Shown here piece after piece: positions 21,713-34,090 of a stretch of DNA of 64,000 bases (position 1 is the first letter of the stretch; each line of letters starts with the position of its first letter). The stretch is from Ilex aquifolium (Eukaryota > Streptophyta > Magnoliopsida > Aquifoliales > Aquifoliaceae). The notes beneath the pieces were generated by a model. The model made no database searches. It saw only the letters and a program-made list of their open reading frames with translations, and was not told where the DNA came from. The translations under genes and the position numbers were made by a program. The stretch is from the NCBI GenBank assembly GCA_951799425.1, contig OX637393.1, forward strand, positions 2,114,501 to 2,178,500. The letters are read 5' to 3'.

Positions 21713-22984
21713 TCATGATGTGATAGCATCAAACATCAAGAGTTTGCCAAGGAGAAAACGAAAGCGCGCGATAGTGTGAGATTTGGTGAAGAAATCTGCC
21801 AGCTGCATAGTAGAAGGAAGATATGGGAGAGAGATAGTGCCCAACTGAAGATGATGGCGCACAAAGTGACAATCAATCTCTATATGTTTGGTGCGCTCAT
21901 GAAACCCTGAGTTGTGAGCAATTTGGATAGCACTGGTGTTATCACAATACATAGGAGTAGGAGTAGTCGAGGAAATGCCAAGATCAGCAAGCAACCAATG
22001 CAACCAGAATATCTCTGCTGTGGTAGAGGCCATAGCACGATACTCAGCTTCAGCAGAAGATCGAGCGACAACAGTTTGTTTCTTGCTTTTCCAGGAAATA
22101 AGAGAATCACCAAGAAAGAGACAAAAACCTGTGGATTTACGATCCATAGAGTCACCAGCCCAGTCCGCATCAGAATAAGCACGAAGTTCCAGAGACGAAG
22201 AGGAAGAAAATAATAAACTCTGATGTAACGTACCCCGTAGATATCGAAGAATCCGAAAAACAGCAGACCAGTGAAGTGTGGTAGGAGCAGCAACAAACTG
22301 ACTAACCACATGAACCGCATAAGCAATATCTGGACGAGTAACAGTAAGATATACCAAACTCCCAACAATAGTACGATATAAGGTAGGATCAGGTAGGAGA
22401 GAACCATCAGAGGAAGTATAACGAACGTTAAGCTCCAAGGGTGTGTCAACCGTTCGAGTATCCGATAAGTAAGCTCGCTGAATAACATCCGAAGCATATT
22501 TTGACTGAGAAAGAAGATAACCCTTGGGAGAGAAAGCAACCTCAATCCCTAAGAAATATTGAAGTGGACCCAAATCTTTCATCTCAAAATAATCATGTAA
22601 CTGAGTTTTCAACCGCTGAATCCCATCAGTGTCATCACCTGTAATAATCATGTCATCCACATAAAGTAACAGAAGAATAAAACCAGAAGAAGTGGATCGA
22701 AGGAAGAGAACAGAATCATGATCACTAGCACAGAAGCCCAAGTCACAAATGACTGAAGAAAAATTTTCAAACCATGCCCTCGGGGCCTGTTTAAGACCAT
22801 ATAAAGCCTTATGAAGTTTGCACACATGACCAGGACTATAAGGCAACCTAGGAGGAGGAGTCATATAGACCTCTTCAGATAAATCACCATGAAAAAAAGT
22901 ATTTTTCACATCCATTTGAGATAAGCGCCACTGACGAACAGCTGCCACATCAATTATTGTGCGAATCGTGGTCATCTTAGCCAC
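21713..22984 (-). pseudogene. Copia pol, reverse transcriptase and RNase H part
   Basis: 423 codons contain the copia RT motifs QMDVKNTFFHGDL, YGLKQAPRAW and the catalytic LLYVDDMIITG. RNase H follows with SDADWAG and SSAEAEYRA and the terminal ADFFTKS stretch. The domain itself is open and ends normally just before the polypurine tract. It is separated from the integrase frame by a 1-nt deletion near 23012, where VDYDETFAPVAK is read out of frame. It would be made only by frameshifting. Confidence 0.92.
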
Positions 22985-24252
22985 TGGAGCAAAAGTCTCA
23001 TCGTAGTCAACCCATACTCTTGAGCAAATCCCTTGGCCACTAATCTAACCTTGTACCTTTCCAGAGAACCATCAGATTGGGTTTTGATTTTATAAACCCA
23101 CTTACAACCAATGGGGCGTTTACCAGGAGGTAAAGGCACCAACTCCCAAGCTCGAGTCTTATGTAACGCAGAAAGCTCCTCATCCATAGCCTGTTGCCAA
23201 AGAGGATCAGGTAGAGCCTCCTTATAGGAGGTTGGTTCAGACAGAGAATGTATAGAAGTCAGGAAAGAACAAAAATCAGAAGAGTAACAAGAATTGGACC
23301 AACCAAACCTGTCAGGACACCTCCGAGTGCGCTGAGGGTAACGGGGAGTGTGATCCATGGTGTCAGAATTTGATTGGGAACCAAGAGGTGCAGATGAAGG
23401 CACAACATCTGTGGAGGAGACAGTGGGATTCGTGCGAACATAAGTATGCACAATAGAAGGGCGGGTAACAGACAAATCAGGCAAAGAGGAAGAAGAAGAA
23501 GACGATGAGGGAAGGTCAGCCACAGTCATATCATCAACATAGGAATCAGAGGAAACATTAGAGGGAAAGAGATCAATATAGATAAGATTAGATTTATGCA
23601 GAGATAAAGAACTAGACGGTATAGAGAAAAAAGGAATATGCTCCATAAAAACAACATGGCGAGACACATAAAGTTTTTGTGTACTAGGATCATAACAACG
23701 AAATCCCTTTTGTCCCTCACCGTAGCCAAGAAAAACACATAAGGCAGAGCGAGCCGAGAGTTTGGTACGATGAACACTAGGTAGCAAAACAAAGCATGTA
23801 CATCCAAACACACTTAAGGAGAAATAGTCAGGTGTCTTACAACATAATTTTTCAAAAGGAGAGACACCAGAATTAAGGATTGTAGGAATGCAATTAATTA
23901 GGTGAACTGTGGTAAGGAGTGCTTCTCCCCAAAAAGAGCTAGGGACACTGGATGACAATAACAGAGAACGGGCTGTCTCAATAATGTGACGATATTTCCG
24001 TTCAGCCACTCCATTCTAAGCAGGGATGTTGGTACAAGAAGACTGAAAAATAGTACCATCAGATTTCAATAAATCACGAAAAGCACTAAAAGAATATTCT
24101 CCACCTTGATCACAGCGGAAGCATTTGATGATAGAAGAATATTGAGTATGCACCATAGCACAAAAGGTAGTGAAAATGGAAAAGAACTCAGACCTACGTG
24201 TCATCAGATACACCCAACAATATCTGGTATGATCATCAATAAAAAGAGACAT
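22972..24252 (-). pseudogene. Copia pol, integrase part
   Basis: Two frames (24016-24252 and 22972-24009) are one integrase split by TAG at 24016-24018, where copia elements have a Gln codon before NGVAERK. Visible are the FIDDHTRYCWVYL core start, the DQGGEY catalytic Asp and the downstream Glu of the AERK region, then SFWGEA and the FGC / RCYDP C-terminal region. The N-terminal zinc-binding HHCC part is deleted. The second frame runs on into the start of RT and ends at the frameshift. Confidence 0.88.
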
Positions 24253-24269
24253 AATATCTAGACCCCCCT

Positions 24270-24772
24270 TTTAGAACTGCACCAACCGCTGCTCCTCCCT
24301 AAAAGTACGATATACCATATGAGTACTCAATTCAGTAGGTTCAGCAAGTGCTAACTGATCCCAAAATCCAGTCATAACTGAGTAGAATTCCTGGTCTTAT
24401 CACCCTGACGTGCAGCTCGAATTTCATGCTCAAGTTGATATCTCTTTGCAAAATTGGACTGAACAAACAGTGTAGCTAAATAATCCCAAATCTCCTTAGC
24501 TGTGTTAAACTTAGCCAAATGCACACCAATAGCTGATCAACTGAGTTGTTAATCCAAGTGATGATTTTAGCATTATTAACTTCCCAAGTATTCTTTAACT
24601 CATCATATTTCTCTGCCTTCGGATCTGTTGGAGCTTGCAAAACACCACTGACATAATTTCACATCTCTTTTTCCAACAACAAATTTTTCATCACATAAGA
24701 CCAATACACATAATTTTCACCATTTAATCTGACACTAATAGCCTGAAGAGAATCAGAATGTCCACTTGCCAT
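24270..24772 (-). pseudogene. Copia gag, truncated
   Basis: From ATG at 24770-24772 the frame gives a UBN2-type gag start with RLNGENYVYWSYVM. A stop interrupts it at about codon 38 and frameshifts lie further on. After the EEQRLVQF region homology ends and integrase sequence follows, so the zinc knuckle and protease are deleted. Confidence 0.75.
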
Positions 24773-25534
24773 AATGTTAACAAAGATCAATACTCACAGC
24801 AAAATAATACCCAAACTAAAACACCACCCAGCAAATCAATAAACAATTACTTCCCAAATCAGAAAACAATCAGAAACCACTAAAGTCGTCGGTGCACTAT
24901 GAAGTCGATAAACAGCCAACACAGTAAACAAACCAAGAACAGTAACAATTTTTTTGTGAAGAAAACAACACAGTTGATGCTCAGCCAACACAGTCGATGC
25001 TCAGCCAAGAGAAGAAAACAAATTTTGTGCTCAGACAAACCAAGAAGATAGACCAGTGTAAAGAAAAGAAACAACCAAGCCAAGAACAGTAAAGCCGAAG
25101 CCCAGTTTCAGACCACCGAACAGCTCAATTCATCCAAATCTCACCCCAAATCAACTAAACTACCTTGAGTCACTCAGATGAACATTCTACACTCTTAGTC
25201 GCACCTCTCTTGGCTAATTGGAACCATAAATTTTGGCAGAAAATACCAAGTATAGCAGATCGAAGATTTTATACGTATTTTCCCAAAAATATTTAGAAAA
25301 GTAGAAACCCTTACCAAATGAACCCGAAACAAAAAAGGAAGCACACCAATGAGAAGCCCATAGAGAATCAATCCTGGTGGTGGTCTTCACGGTCGGAAAC
25401 TGATGACGTCATCGTCGACGATGATGACGTCAGCGGCTGTCTATCGTCTAGTTCACCAAGTCTTCACCAGTTCCTCACGTCGAGTACAGGTCTATTTCTA
25501 AACTTCAATCATGAATTACTATTTGGGTTTAGGG
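24773..25534 (-). other. Copia 5' leader
   Basis: Untranslated region between primer-binding site and gag, about 760 bp. The open frames on either strand are not conserved coding sequence. Confidence 0.6.
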
Positions 25535-25546
25535 GCTCTGATACCA
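25535..25546 (-). promoter_or_regulatory. Copia primer-binding site (initiator tRNA-Met)
   Basis: TGGTATCAGAGC on the minus strand, immediately downstream of the 5' LTR, is complementary to the 3' end of plant initiator tRNA-Met. Confidence 0.93.
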
Positions 25547-25715
25547 TGTTAACAATCATCAATGAAAGAGGAAAAGATATTCATTAAGAACAGGTCTGTA
25601 TTACAGTCTAATTAAGAGACAAACTACACAACAATAGACTTATATACTAGGGCAAAACATAGTAATATAAAAGACTAATCTACCCCTAATGTTAATATAC
25701 TAGATTACTCTAACA
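25547..25715 (-). repeat. Copia 5' LTR
   Basis: 169 bp. Minus strand starts TGTTAGAG and ends GTTAACA (TG...CA). Confidence 0.92.
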
Positions 25716-25759
25716 GTGCATAGGTTGGACTAGAATATGCAAGATATTGTGGGCCTCAT

Positions 25760-25927
25760 GACATTAATTATCCCGATCCTGGAGGTGCACTTTTTGCTGT
25801 CTTAAATCCCACCAAAGACCCTGTACTGTAGGCTGTAGCTTTTTAGGAACTGAGGGTGAAAGAGATTAAAAATGGGCGCTTAGCTATGATTCCCTGGTTA
25901 GCCTTGTTTAACCCCAGACAGCTCTGA
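25760..25927 (+). pseudogene. LHC protein fragment, block 2 copy
   Basis: Same 56-codon span as 3482-3649, with [10 protein letters not shown] kept. It has two extra in-frame stops, TAG at 25829-25831 and 25844-25846, showing there is no selection for the protein. Confidence 0.7.
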
Positions 25928-26180
25928 CAGCTAAAGGCCCTGTTCAGAAGTTTCACTTGGACTCTCCTACGTCTTCCACTAGATTTTTTCTGTCATAGTG
26001 GCGACGGCAATGAACACAACCGAAGTGCCTATCAGAGGACAATTAATTGTGTTGGCGAGAATTAAAAAAGACACATTCGGCATCACAATGTGTGCTGGTG
26101 AGAATTGGAAGGGGAAGCTATTTCCACCACTTGTGGCCACCTCTCGTGTTTCATGTATATGGTAAATCTGATGTATGTAG
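25928..26180. other. Intergenic, duplicated at 3650-3902
   Basis: Nothing coding. It ends in the TGTAG target copy (26176-26180). Confidence 0.5.
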
Positions 26181-28322
26181 TGTAAAACCCCAAAATTTTG
26201 AAATATATACCTAACTTAGTTTAGGTCAATTTGTGATATTATTTTTGAAAAGGGATGTTAGTGTAATTAAAGAATGAGGAATTGTAGGGTTACTGTGAGG
26301 TTTTTTTTTTTAGTTTGTATATTTACATTGTAGGCAGTCAAAATAGGGCAAAACAAAAAAAAAAAAAAAGGGAAAGAAGGATTCTGCCGCTAGACACAGA
26401 GAGAGAGAGAGAGAAGGAAGGAAGAAAGAAGAAAAAAAAAAAAAAAGAAGGGATTTGGATCTATTGAAGGTATGAATCCATCATTTAGTTTATGGGTTTT
26501 GTATTCTATTCAATTACATAGTATTAAGGTTATCATAAATAGTGATAAGGAATACATTTATATACATATATATGTTCATGGTGAAGAATAGTGATGAATG
26601 TATAAATGAGTTTTATTGGAAGTTGTTAATTTAAGTGTTTTGAGACTTAGTATAGATTTATTGATTTGAGGCCTTTAAAGAATTTATTTAATGTCTTACA
26701 AAGCAAAAAAGAAAACAAAAAGGGAAGAAGTAGAAAAGTTGCAGAACCTGCAACTTTCGTGGGTGAAGAAGATGGATTTCTTTGAAATTACAGAAAGCTC
26801 CCCTTTAGTTTCAAAGAGTTTTATTTTGACTCCTATACTCTTCTAAACTTAATTTTAACCATTTTTTTTACTTGGCAAGTTGAAAGAATGAAATTCTGGA
26901 AAATTTATGGCAGGCCCGAAAACAGAAAATTCGTTTTTAATAAAATTACACTTTGACCCCAAAAGTTTCAAAAAAATTATGATTTGACCCCGAAACTTTA
27001 GAAACTTTTTCTAAACAGCCCAGAATACTTCCACACCCTATTACCTCGTATTAGAAAGGATATTTATATGTAAAAGATATATTACGTATGTATCAATAGA
27101 TAGGAGGTACGCAAATTAAATATAGAATCGCGAAACGACGAAACGACGAAATTAAGAATAGGGATTGATTGTCATATGTTACTTTGGATTAGGTGGTGAT
27201 TGCATTGAGATTGAGAGAGAGTGCTTTGAATTGGAGTTTGGAAATCAAGGTGAGTAGTTTACTACTTCTTTTGGGAGAATTTTCTATATAAAATGTGTGG
27301 ATGCGTGTGTGTGGATTTTTCATAAATATGATATATGTGTTGATGTTTGGGGTTGCAGTTAAATGTTTTGAAATTGTGAACTGTTATATATGTGAATTTT
27401 GGAAAACTGGTGGGATAATTCTATATCATTGCTTGGGTGATGAAAGGGAAATTTTGTGTGCGTTGGGACTAAAACTACAGTTTTAGTGTGTGTGAAAATC
27501 ATGTTTATGAGACGGGGACTGGGTTGCCAGGTCTAAATAGTAACGAGATTGTATACCGGCGTGGTCGGTATAGGAATGTGCACATAGGGGCCAGTTACCT
27601 AGCTAGTGGTAACAAGAGACGGGGCCAATCATCAGGCTAGTGATGACAAGAGACGGGGCCAGTTACCAGGCTAGTGGTAACAAACATGATTTGACAAATG
27701 TATTTGAGACTGAATTTGTGTGTGAGTGTTTTGGGTTATAAATGTCTTTTCATTTATAAAGTTATTTGTGATCATGAGATCATTTTGTTTACATGATTAT
27801 GTGGGAAGGATTGGGGTACAATTTGTTGTACTTATGTATGTATCAAAATTTATTTTTTGTATATAAACTGTGGGATTTATTTTCACACCTCATTAGAGGT
27901 GGTTGCCATTCACAGGCCATTGTGCTCACCCAAACATATAACATTTTTCAGGAGAGGATCAGGGTGAGGAGTAAGTCTGCTGATATACAAGGGATTAGAA
28001 GACTTGAAGACTTATTTTATTGTAGGTCTTTAGGAATAAATGTATTTTATAGTTTTTGAGATAAACATTCAATTGTTTTGGGAATAATGTTGCTTCTACT
28101 TAGAGTATTGAACCTTATGGTTATTCATGGTTTTACATGAGTTTAATAATGATGTTGGTGATGTTTAGTTTATTCCTCTGGTATTCATTAGGTCGATGGA
28201 TTGGATCACTTTATTATTTGTCTTCCGCTGTATTTTGCATCTATTATGCACATGGTGATTAATTAAGGCCTTGGTGGCCGGTCCGCCGCCCACCCTATGA
28301 TATCCGGGGTGGGGGTGTGACA
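26181..28322. mobile_element. Solo LTR (probably Ty3-gypsy), 2.1 kb
   Basis: TGTAAAACCCC...GTGTGACA ends (TG...CA) with a perfect 5-bp duplication TGTAG at 26176-26180 and 28323-28327. The block 1 site (about 3897-3905) is empty, with one TGTAG. There is no primer site, polypurine tract or pol, so it is a solo LTR left by LTR-LTR recombination. Length and end sequence resemble LTRs of plant Tekay/Del-type gypsy elements; that assignment is inference. Confidence 0.88.
27587..27688. repeat. 34-bp tandem repeat in the solo LTR
   Basis: Three units of the type GGGGCCAGTTACCAGGCTAG plus GTGGTAACAAGAGAC, with a few substitutions. It may be a regulatory repeat of the LTR. Confidence 0.8.
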
Positions 28323-30303
28323 TGTAGATGCTACTTTCTTGCAGAATGATGGGAGAATTGGTGTATTATGTATGTTTGAAGTTCCATTAATAAACTTAAA
28401 AAGGCAACAAAGATGCCAGTAAGATCCTCACTAATGATGCAGTTTGCCCCTTTTCTACCGAGGTGCTCTTTAAAAGATTAGTCGATTTTGAGGTGAGATT
28501 TGCAACTTCTGATTTGTTTTCTTGTCTCTGAATAGTTAAGCATCAGCACTAATGGCATGAAGTAAAGGGGTACTGAAAAACAAGAAAAGTAATTCTCATA
28601 TGCATTATGGAAATTGTTTTGTAGAGCAAACAAATTATTTGAATGGACATGCCCCAGATCCCCTTCTCCTGTGTCATGAGTTTTCTTATGCTTCCTTAAG
28701 CATCTCTGAGTTATCAATCTTGAGCAATTCATTTGAGGCTTTTCTCTCTTTTTTGTTTTACAATGATTTTTTTTTTTTGGCATCTAGGAAACAAATAAAT
28801 AGTGTCTATCTGTAAAGCTTAAAATTCTTTGATGCAGATTTGACCGTGGCCATTTTAGTCTGAGTTTGCACATTTCGAGAGAAATTTGGCATTCTGCGAT
28901 AAATTTAATATATTTGATTCAGTTCAATTTGTTATTCATTGATATGTTTGATAAATTCAGTTTGAGTTGATATGCTGGAACAAAGATTTGCTTTTGTGAG
29001 GACTATTGTAGAAAGATCGCGCCATCGAGGATTAGGACATCAATATCAATGATGTAGTATATAATATAATTGACAAGGTATTAGCTTTTTCTCATGAAGC
29101 ATAAGGAACATCTAGCAGCCCATAGATTTCTTGCACTCACTCTCATAAACACCGAGATGAACAAAATTATAGACCAGATAATCTAAACCAAAAAGAAAAA
29201 TATGTTTTTCCAAGTCCTTCGGTTCCCAAAATAAGTGAGATGAATTTGATCCTCTATCAATGAACTAGCCTTTTTATGTCCACTACTTGGAGAAGCAAGA
29301 GATGTGCTAAACCATAAGCCGATATAAATGCAACACTGGGAAAAAAAGGTTTGAGGTATTTTGAGTACAAGGGGTTCTTTAAATTCATTGTATACCATAC
29401 TACTTGTAGACCTATAAGTCGAACATTTATTGTGAAATACACCGCCAACAAAAGAATTGAAGGTTTCATAATTGTAGCTTCTATCACTATCACTGATATT
29501 AATGTTTTTTTTTGGGGTGTGTGTGTTGGGGGGGGGGGGGGGGGGAGATAAACAAGTTACCATTGTTTTAAAGATGGTGTTCTTCTTCAAGTTTTTTTCC
29601 CATTTTTTATATTGTGTATTGTTTTTCTCTTTCTTGGGATTGTTTGGCTTGCTAGAAGTACTATACTTGCTCTTTAATACTGTTTTTGTTTTCAAAAGCA
29701 TGACCTGCTTACAATGTACTAACGGAATGGTGTCTTACTGTAAAGGTGCTCGTACCATATTCCTTTATCCAGAATTTCCCTTTAAAGTATCATTACTATG
29801 TGTGTGTTTAAGAACAAGGACGAATTTTTTCCCCTTCCGCCTTTCAAACCATCCTTTTTCCATCTATATGTGTTTTATGGTTATAAAGGAAGTATTGCCT
29901 CTGGTAATTTGGTTTGTGGATCATGCGAGCAAAGAAAAGAAGCTCATACTGCTGCTTTATGTTCATCAAATTGCAGCTTTGAGCAACTTGCTTATAGGTA
30001 CACCCTCGGACCTTTGGCTATGTACTAAATGAATTATAGAAAAAAGTATGATATGATTATGTTGTCAGTTAGTAACTAAATCACTAATCTTCCCTAGGAT
30101 ACTAAGATCAAACCCATTCATCTCCCATGCGGCTCGCACTATTCCCTGACTTCTCATTTCTTTTTAGTCCATGCTCTACTTTCTTTGTTTGAATGTCCGT
30201 GGGGTGTAATGGATTCATTACATTGCTCTTTCACTCATTATATGTACTTGCTGTTTTGTTTTGGGTTTTTTTTTTAAATCCTGATTGCAATGTTAGTTGT
30301 TGT
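28323..30303. other. Intergenic, duplicated at 3898-5340 in block 1
   Basis: No gene is supported. About 29273-29570 and everything from about 30057 on have no block 1 counterpart. Frames at 29502-30032 share codons with 4900-5314 but are shifted relative to it. Confidence 0.5.
29528..29545. repeat. G18 homopolymer
   Basis: Eighteen consecutive G preceded by GTGTGTGTT. It has quadruplex potential and its length is probably uncertain in the assembly. Confidence 0.8.
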
Positions 30304-32930
30304 TGTAAAATCCGAAAAAAAAATATATATATATTAAAAAAATCCTAATTGCAGGGGTAAAATAGGAATTTATTGTTAAAGCACGGGTCAAAAATATGAA
30401 TTTTTATAAAATTCAGATGACGAAACGGACCTCACCGTTGGATCCGTCACGCGAAATCTAGCTACCCAGCAAATTTTTGTAAAATTCTGAGACAGATCGC
30501 ATGTTATAAAGTGATCGGGTGTCACGTGACTAAAATAATTCCGATCAGATTTTATTTGCGGGACCCGAAACTAATTTAAAGTTAGTTGAATAAAAATATT
30601 TTAAATTTAAAACGAGACGAGATTTAATTAATTAGAAATAAAATTGGACCTATTAAAATTGAACATGTGACGCGATGTGGGTCAAATAGTTAAAAATATA
30701 TAAAGTGGAAAACTTTTGTCTTCCACTTCTTCAGCAAGCGTTCGGCGAGAGAGAGAGCCAGAAACAGAGAGAAAAAAAGAGAGAAAAAGAAAAGAAAAAG
30801 TAAAAAACAGTTAGACTCCCTTCGTTCTTTCTTAGATTTACGAAGATTTAACCGTCTAATCGTTTTGGGCCAAGAATTAAAGTTGCTCTACTCAGCGAGA
30901 GCTACGCAACGACACCAAAGATCGTATTTTTCTCCAAAAATATCAAGTACGAAATTTAGACCTAAGGCTTGAGAAGCTAAATTTGGGCTTTCTTTGGAGT
31001 CTACTACGTGGGCTCACGCTACGAGAGGTAGGGTTTCCCCTATTTAGATGTAATTTCAGCCTAAAATATTGCATATGAAATGGGCAGGCTAAATGTGTAT
31101 ATCACATGTTAGGTCTTGACTAGTGTAGCTAGTGGGTCAAATATAGGATTTATAATTAATTTTGTAATTAGTAAAATCCTATTATGATTAACTTGGTGTA
31201 AGTTAATGTTAGTGGTTAAAGCATGTTAATTGTACATTAGCATGACTTGATGTTTTAATGGCATATCAAGTTTAATAAAATTATTAGCTTGTTATGTGGT
31301 TATGAAATAATATGTATGTTAAATGATTATTTAACATATGATTATTGTGATGGACTGGTGCTTATGTTTATAGAATTAATAAACATGTTGCCATGTTGGA
31401 AGTAATAAACATGTTATTTGTGTAAATTAATGTACCTCTAGGTGTTTGTTTAAATGCCTAGGTGAATACAAGTATATTAGTTGAATTGATTATCTTACAT
31501 AACATGCTTGATTGTGTTGAAAATGTCATTATATTGCATTCATTATATAATGGACATTATAAGTGGTACCAAAGGCAATTGCGCATTGCATTGCATTATG
31601 CATGAGTTGCACTACATTCATGGGCATTGACATGAGTGGGAGTGTGTGCATGGTATGAAATCAATCACCACATAGGTGGTTGATCGTGGACTCGGGAAAG
31701 TCGTACCAAGGTCCGGCTGAGTCGCACGGGAAATTAAATGAATAAATGTGTCGGGGATAGACAGAAGGGCTAAATTCTCCCTCGGGTGCAAGACCCGCTT
31801 ACTTGGTTTATACACTTCCCGGCGGTGAAATTGCAGAAAAGTGTAACGGCGTAAACGGAGCCGCAAGTGGGATGTCCTGAAGATCCGTTGATGGTTGGTT
31901 TCCATTGGTGTAATACCATAAATCATCTCTCCACAAAGACACAAGAAAATGAATTAAATAATCATTGAAGTAAGAAAGTCAAGCTTTTGCCAGAGGATGA
32001 GTCTTTCAAGTATCGGTAACATTCCCTTTTTCAAAGTCTAGTACGCTCGGGACTCTCCTCAAGTGAAGAAAACAAAACGGGAGGCAAAATGAGTTGAACA
32101 CAGTGCACCCAGGTAAATAAGGAACGAGATGAATACAGAGGTTAAACGCGCATCCCACACCCGAAAGGTGCCCCACATAGGTCTTCCCCGAAACCCCCCA
32201 GTAACTAAGGATACATATGCATGGTATTACATGTGTTGTGTGAGCCCGGGAAGGGGCTCAGTGTTGGCATTGCTTGCATGAGTCTCATCTCATGGCATGA
32301 CATGATTTATGGCAATTGTTTATAATAAACATATTTGAATGAATGCATGAAATGATTGTTGCATGTGACATTTCATATGCATTTAGGTTGAGAGGAATTT
32401 TCTATAGGAGTTACCCTATTGAGCGTTGGCTCACCCTTTATGGGAACATTTTTCGTATCGACCAGGCATCCACCGAAGGCGAGGCCATGGGCCCGCTTTG
32501 ACGACAGAGCCGGTTTGTGGCTCTTATTTTGACTTTGCAGTCCCTTGTATATGCTTACTTTTGGCCTTGCATAATTTTTGTGAACAAAAACTTCTTTATA
32601 TTTAAAAGGCATGTATATGAGACTCTTTTGGGACATTTATTCTTTTGTGAATGAATGTACATAGTGATGATGCTTATGTAGTATTTGATACTATGCAATT
32701 GAGTATGGGTGAATGGACCCGGTGTGGTCAATGTTGTAGGATTACACAGGTTGTGTTTTGAGTAGAGTTCCCCGTACAAATGAGACTCTGCCCAAAATTT
32801 ATTAAATTATGGATCCCGGTAAATGGGGTATAACGGCGTGGTATCGAATTACACGGTACTCACGGGTAATCCGCGGGTTGATGGGTGATCAACCGGGTAA
32901 TTACAGACCCCCGGATTGTGGGGCGTCACA
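30304..32930. mobile_element. Solo LTR (probably Ty3-gypsy), 2.6 kb
   Basis: TGTAAAATCCG...GGCGTCACA, flanked by a perfect 5-bp duplication GTTGT (30299-30303 and 32931-32935). No internal domains. Sequence differs from the solo LTR at 26181, so it is another family. A GA-rich tract near 30750-30800 could be the LTR leader. The open frame 31618-31944 on the minus strand has no recognisable domain. Confidence 0.85.
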
Positions 32931-34059
32931 GTTGTAGATGTTTATTATAAGAATAATCGAATCTGCATTGCTGTTGAACATACTTGAGGAGCTCTCTGGG
33001 CAATATTACACAACATTTTTGGCACTTTCTACTGCCTATTTTATCCTAGAATGATCGTAAGTGCAACAAATAGTAAAGACATTATTGGATCAAATTCATT
33101 CGTTGTTTTTATAAGCTACAGCATAAGGCGGAGCCACTAGCTGTTGAGGAGCTATTAGAGTACAAGAATGATGAAATAGTATCTTCTAATAAGAATATTG
33201 GGTTAAGCTTAAGATCTATATTGAATTGCTTTGATTTATACTTAAGAAATCGGCATGTTAATAACTAATAATCGTTTGATTGTTTTGGGCATTTCAACTA
33301 CCAATGTAAGTCCTATTGCTTTATTTCTTTCATTTTTGCATATCACTATCAGCAACAAGTTTTGGTATTCAAAGAAGATAAATTAAGTCGAGATTCATAT
33401 CTTGAGAATCACGAGCAGGTAAACCATCTTAATAATTAGACTACATTGAAATAATCAAGATATGTACCAATGATTTTCCTCTTCTTCTTCCGGTATTTAA
33501 AATTCACTCACATATTTTCGAATGTGCATTTGTGTGTGATAGTTTAAAGTCCTATTTCATTATTGAGAAAATTTATGGATACTAGAAGCAATGAAACTTT
33601 GAATTTATGTACTTCGAGATGAAGTAAAGGACTCTTTTTTATTAGAAACAATATATGCAAATCTTTGTCAATTGAGATAACTTATGCTAATTGAGATAAA
33701 CCGTTAATTTTCACAATACCATTAGCTCTCACAGAAACACAAATATCAAGTAATAATAATAAATAGAAACACCAAATGTTCTGTACTTCTGAAATTGAAA
33801 AGGAACCAATATGCATAAATGAAATCTTGATCGTGATAATGAATACTTTAAGCAAAATAACATTATAAAAAGGTAAATTTATATAAATAATAACAAAAAA
33901 GATGGTGCGCAACTTTAGCGGAATGGATGCATTTCTTGTTAATTGTGTTGTCATATTCAATTTTGCATAAACTTAACCCCCACCTATCAATGGCTAATGC
34001 AATTAACATGGGTGATAATAAGAATGAAGTGTTCTATCGATATGTGATGCTCAAAATAA
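32931..34059. other. Intergenic; part lost from block 1
   Basis: Positions 32936-33836 have no block 1 counterpart; 33837-34059 match 5340-5560. No gene is recognised. Confidence 0.5.
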
Positions 34060-34090
34060 TTCACGTGCAACGCATGTGTGCATTAACTAG
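34060..34090 (+). mobile_element. Helitron 3' terminus, block 2 copy
   Basis: Counterpart of 5563-5592: hairpin, then CTAG at 34087-34090 and T. Confidence 0.55.

Larger units (their letters stand above)
21531..25715 (-). mobile_element. Ty1-copia LTR retrotransposon, defective
   Basis: A 4.2-kb element on the minus strand with 169-bp LTRs at 25547-25715 (5') and 21531-21699 (3'). The primer-binding site TGGTATCAGAGC (initiator-Met tRNA type) abuts the 5' LTR and a G-rich polypurine tract abuts the 3' LTR. The order gag, integrase, reverse transcriptase, RNase H is the copia order. It interrupts block 2 at the counterpart of about 3459. The LTRs differ by one substitution and one indel, so insertion is recent. 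A large deletion between gag and integrase (zinc knuckle, protease and integrase N-terminus missing), an in-frame stop and a frameshift disable it. Flanks are GTACA and GTGCA, so a clean 5-bp target duplication is not evident. Confidence 0.93.

Noticed and set aside
21880-22545. 221-codon frame on the minus strand inside copia pol
   Set aside because: It overlaps the reverse transcriptase in another frame; the RT/RNase H frame has the catalytic motifs.
25318-25587. 89-codon plus-strand frame in the copia leader and LTR
   Set aside because: It runs antisense to the element across the primer-binding site and into the LTR; not a gene.
31618-31944. 108-codon frame inside the solo LTR
   Set aside because: LTRs do not normally encode protein and nothing recognisable is seen in it.
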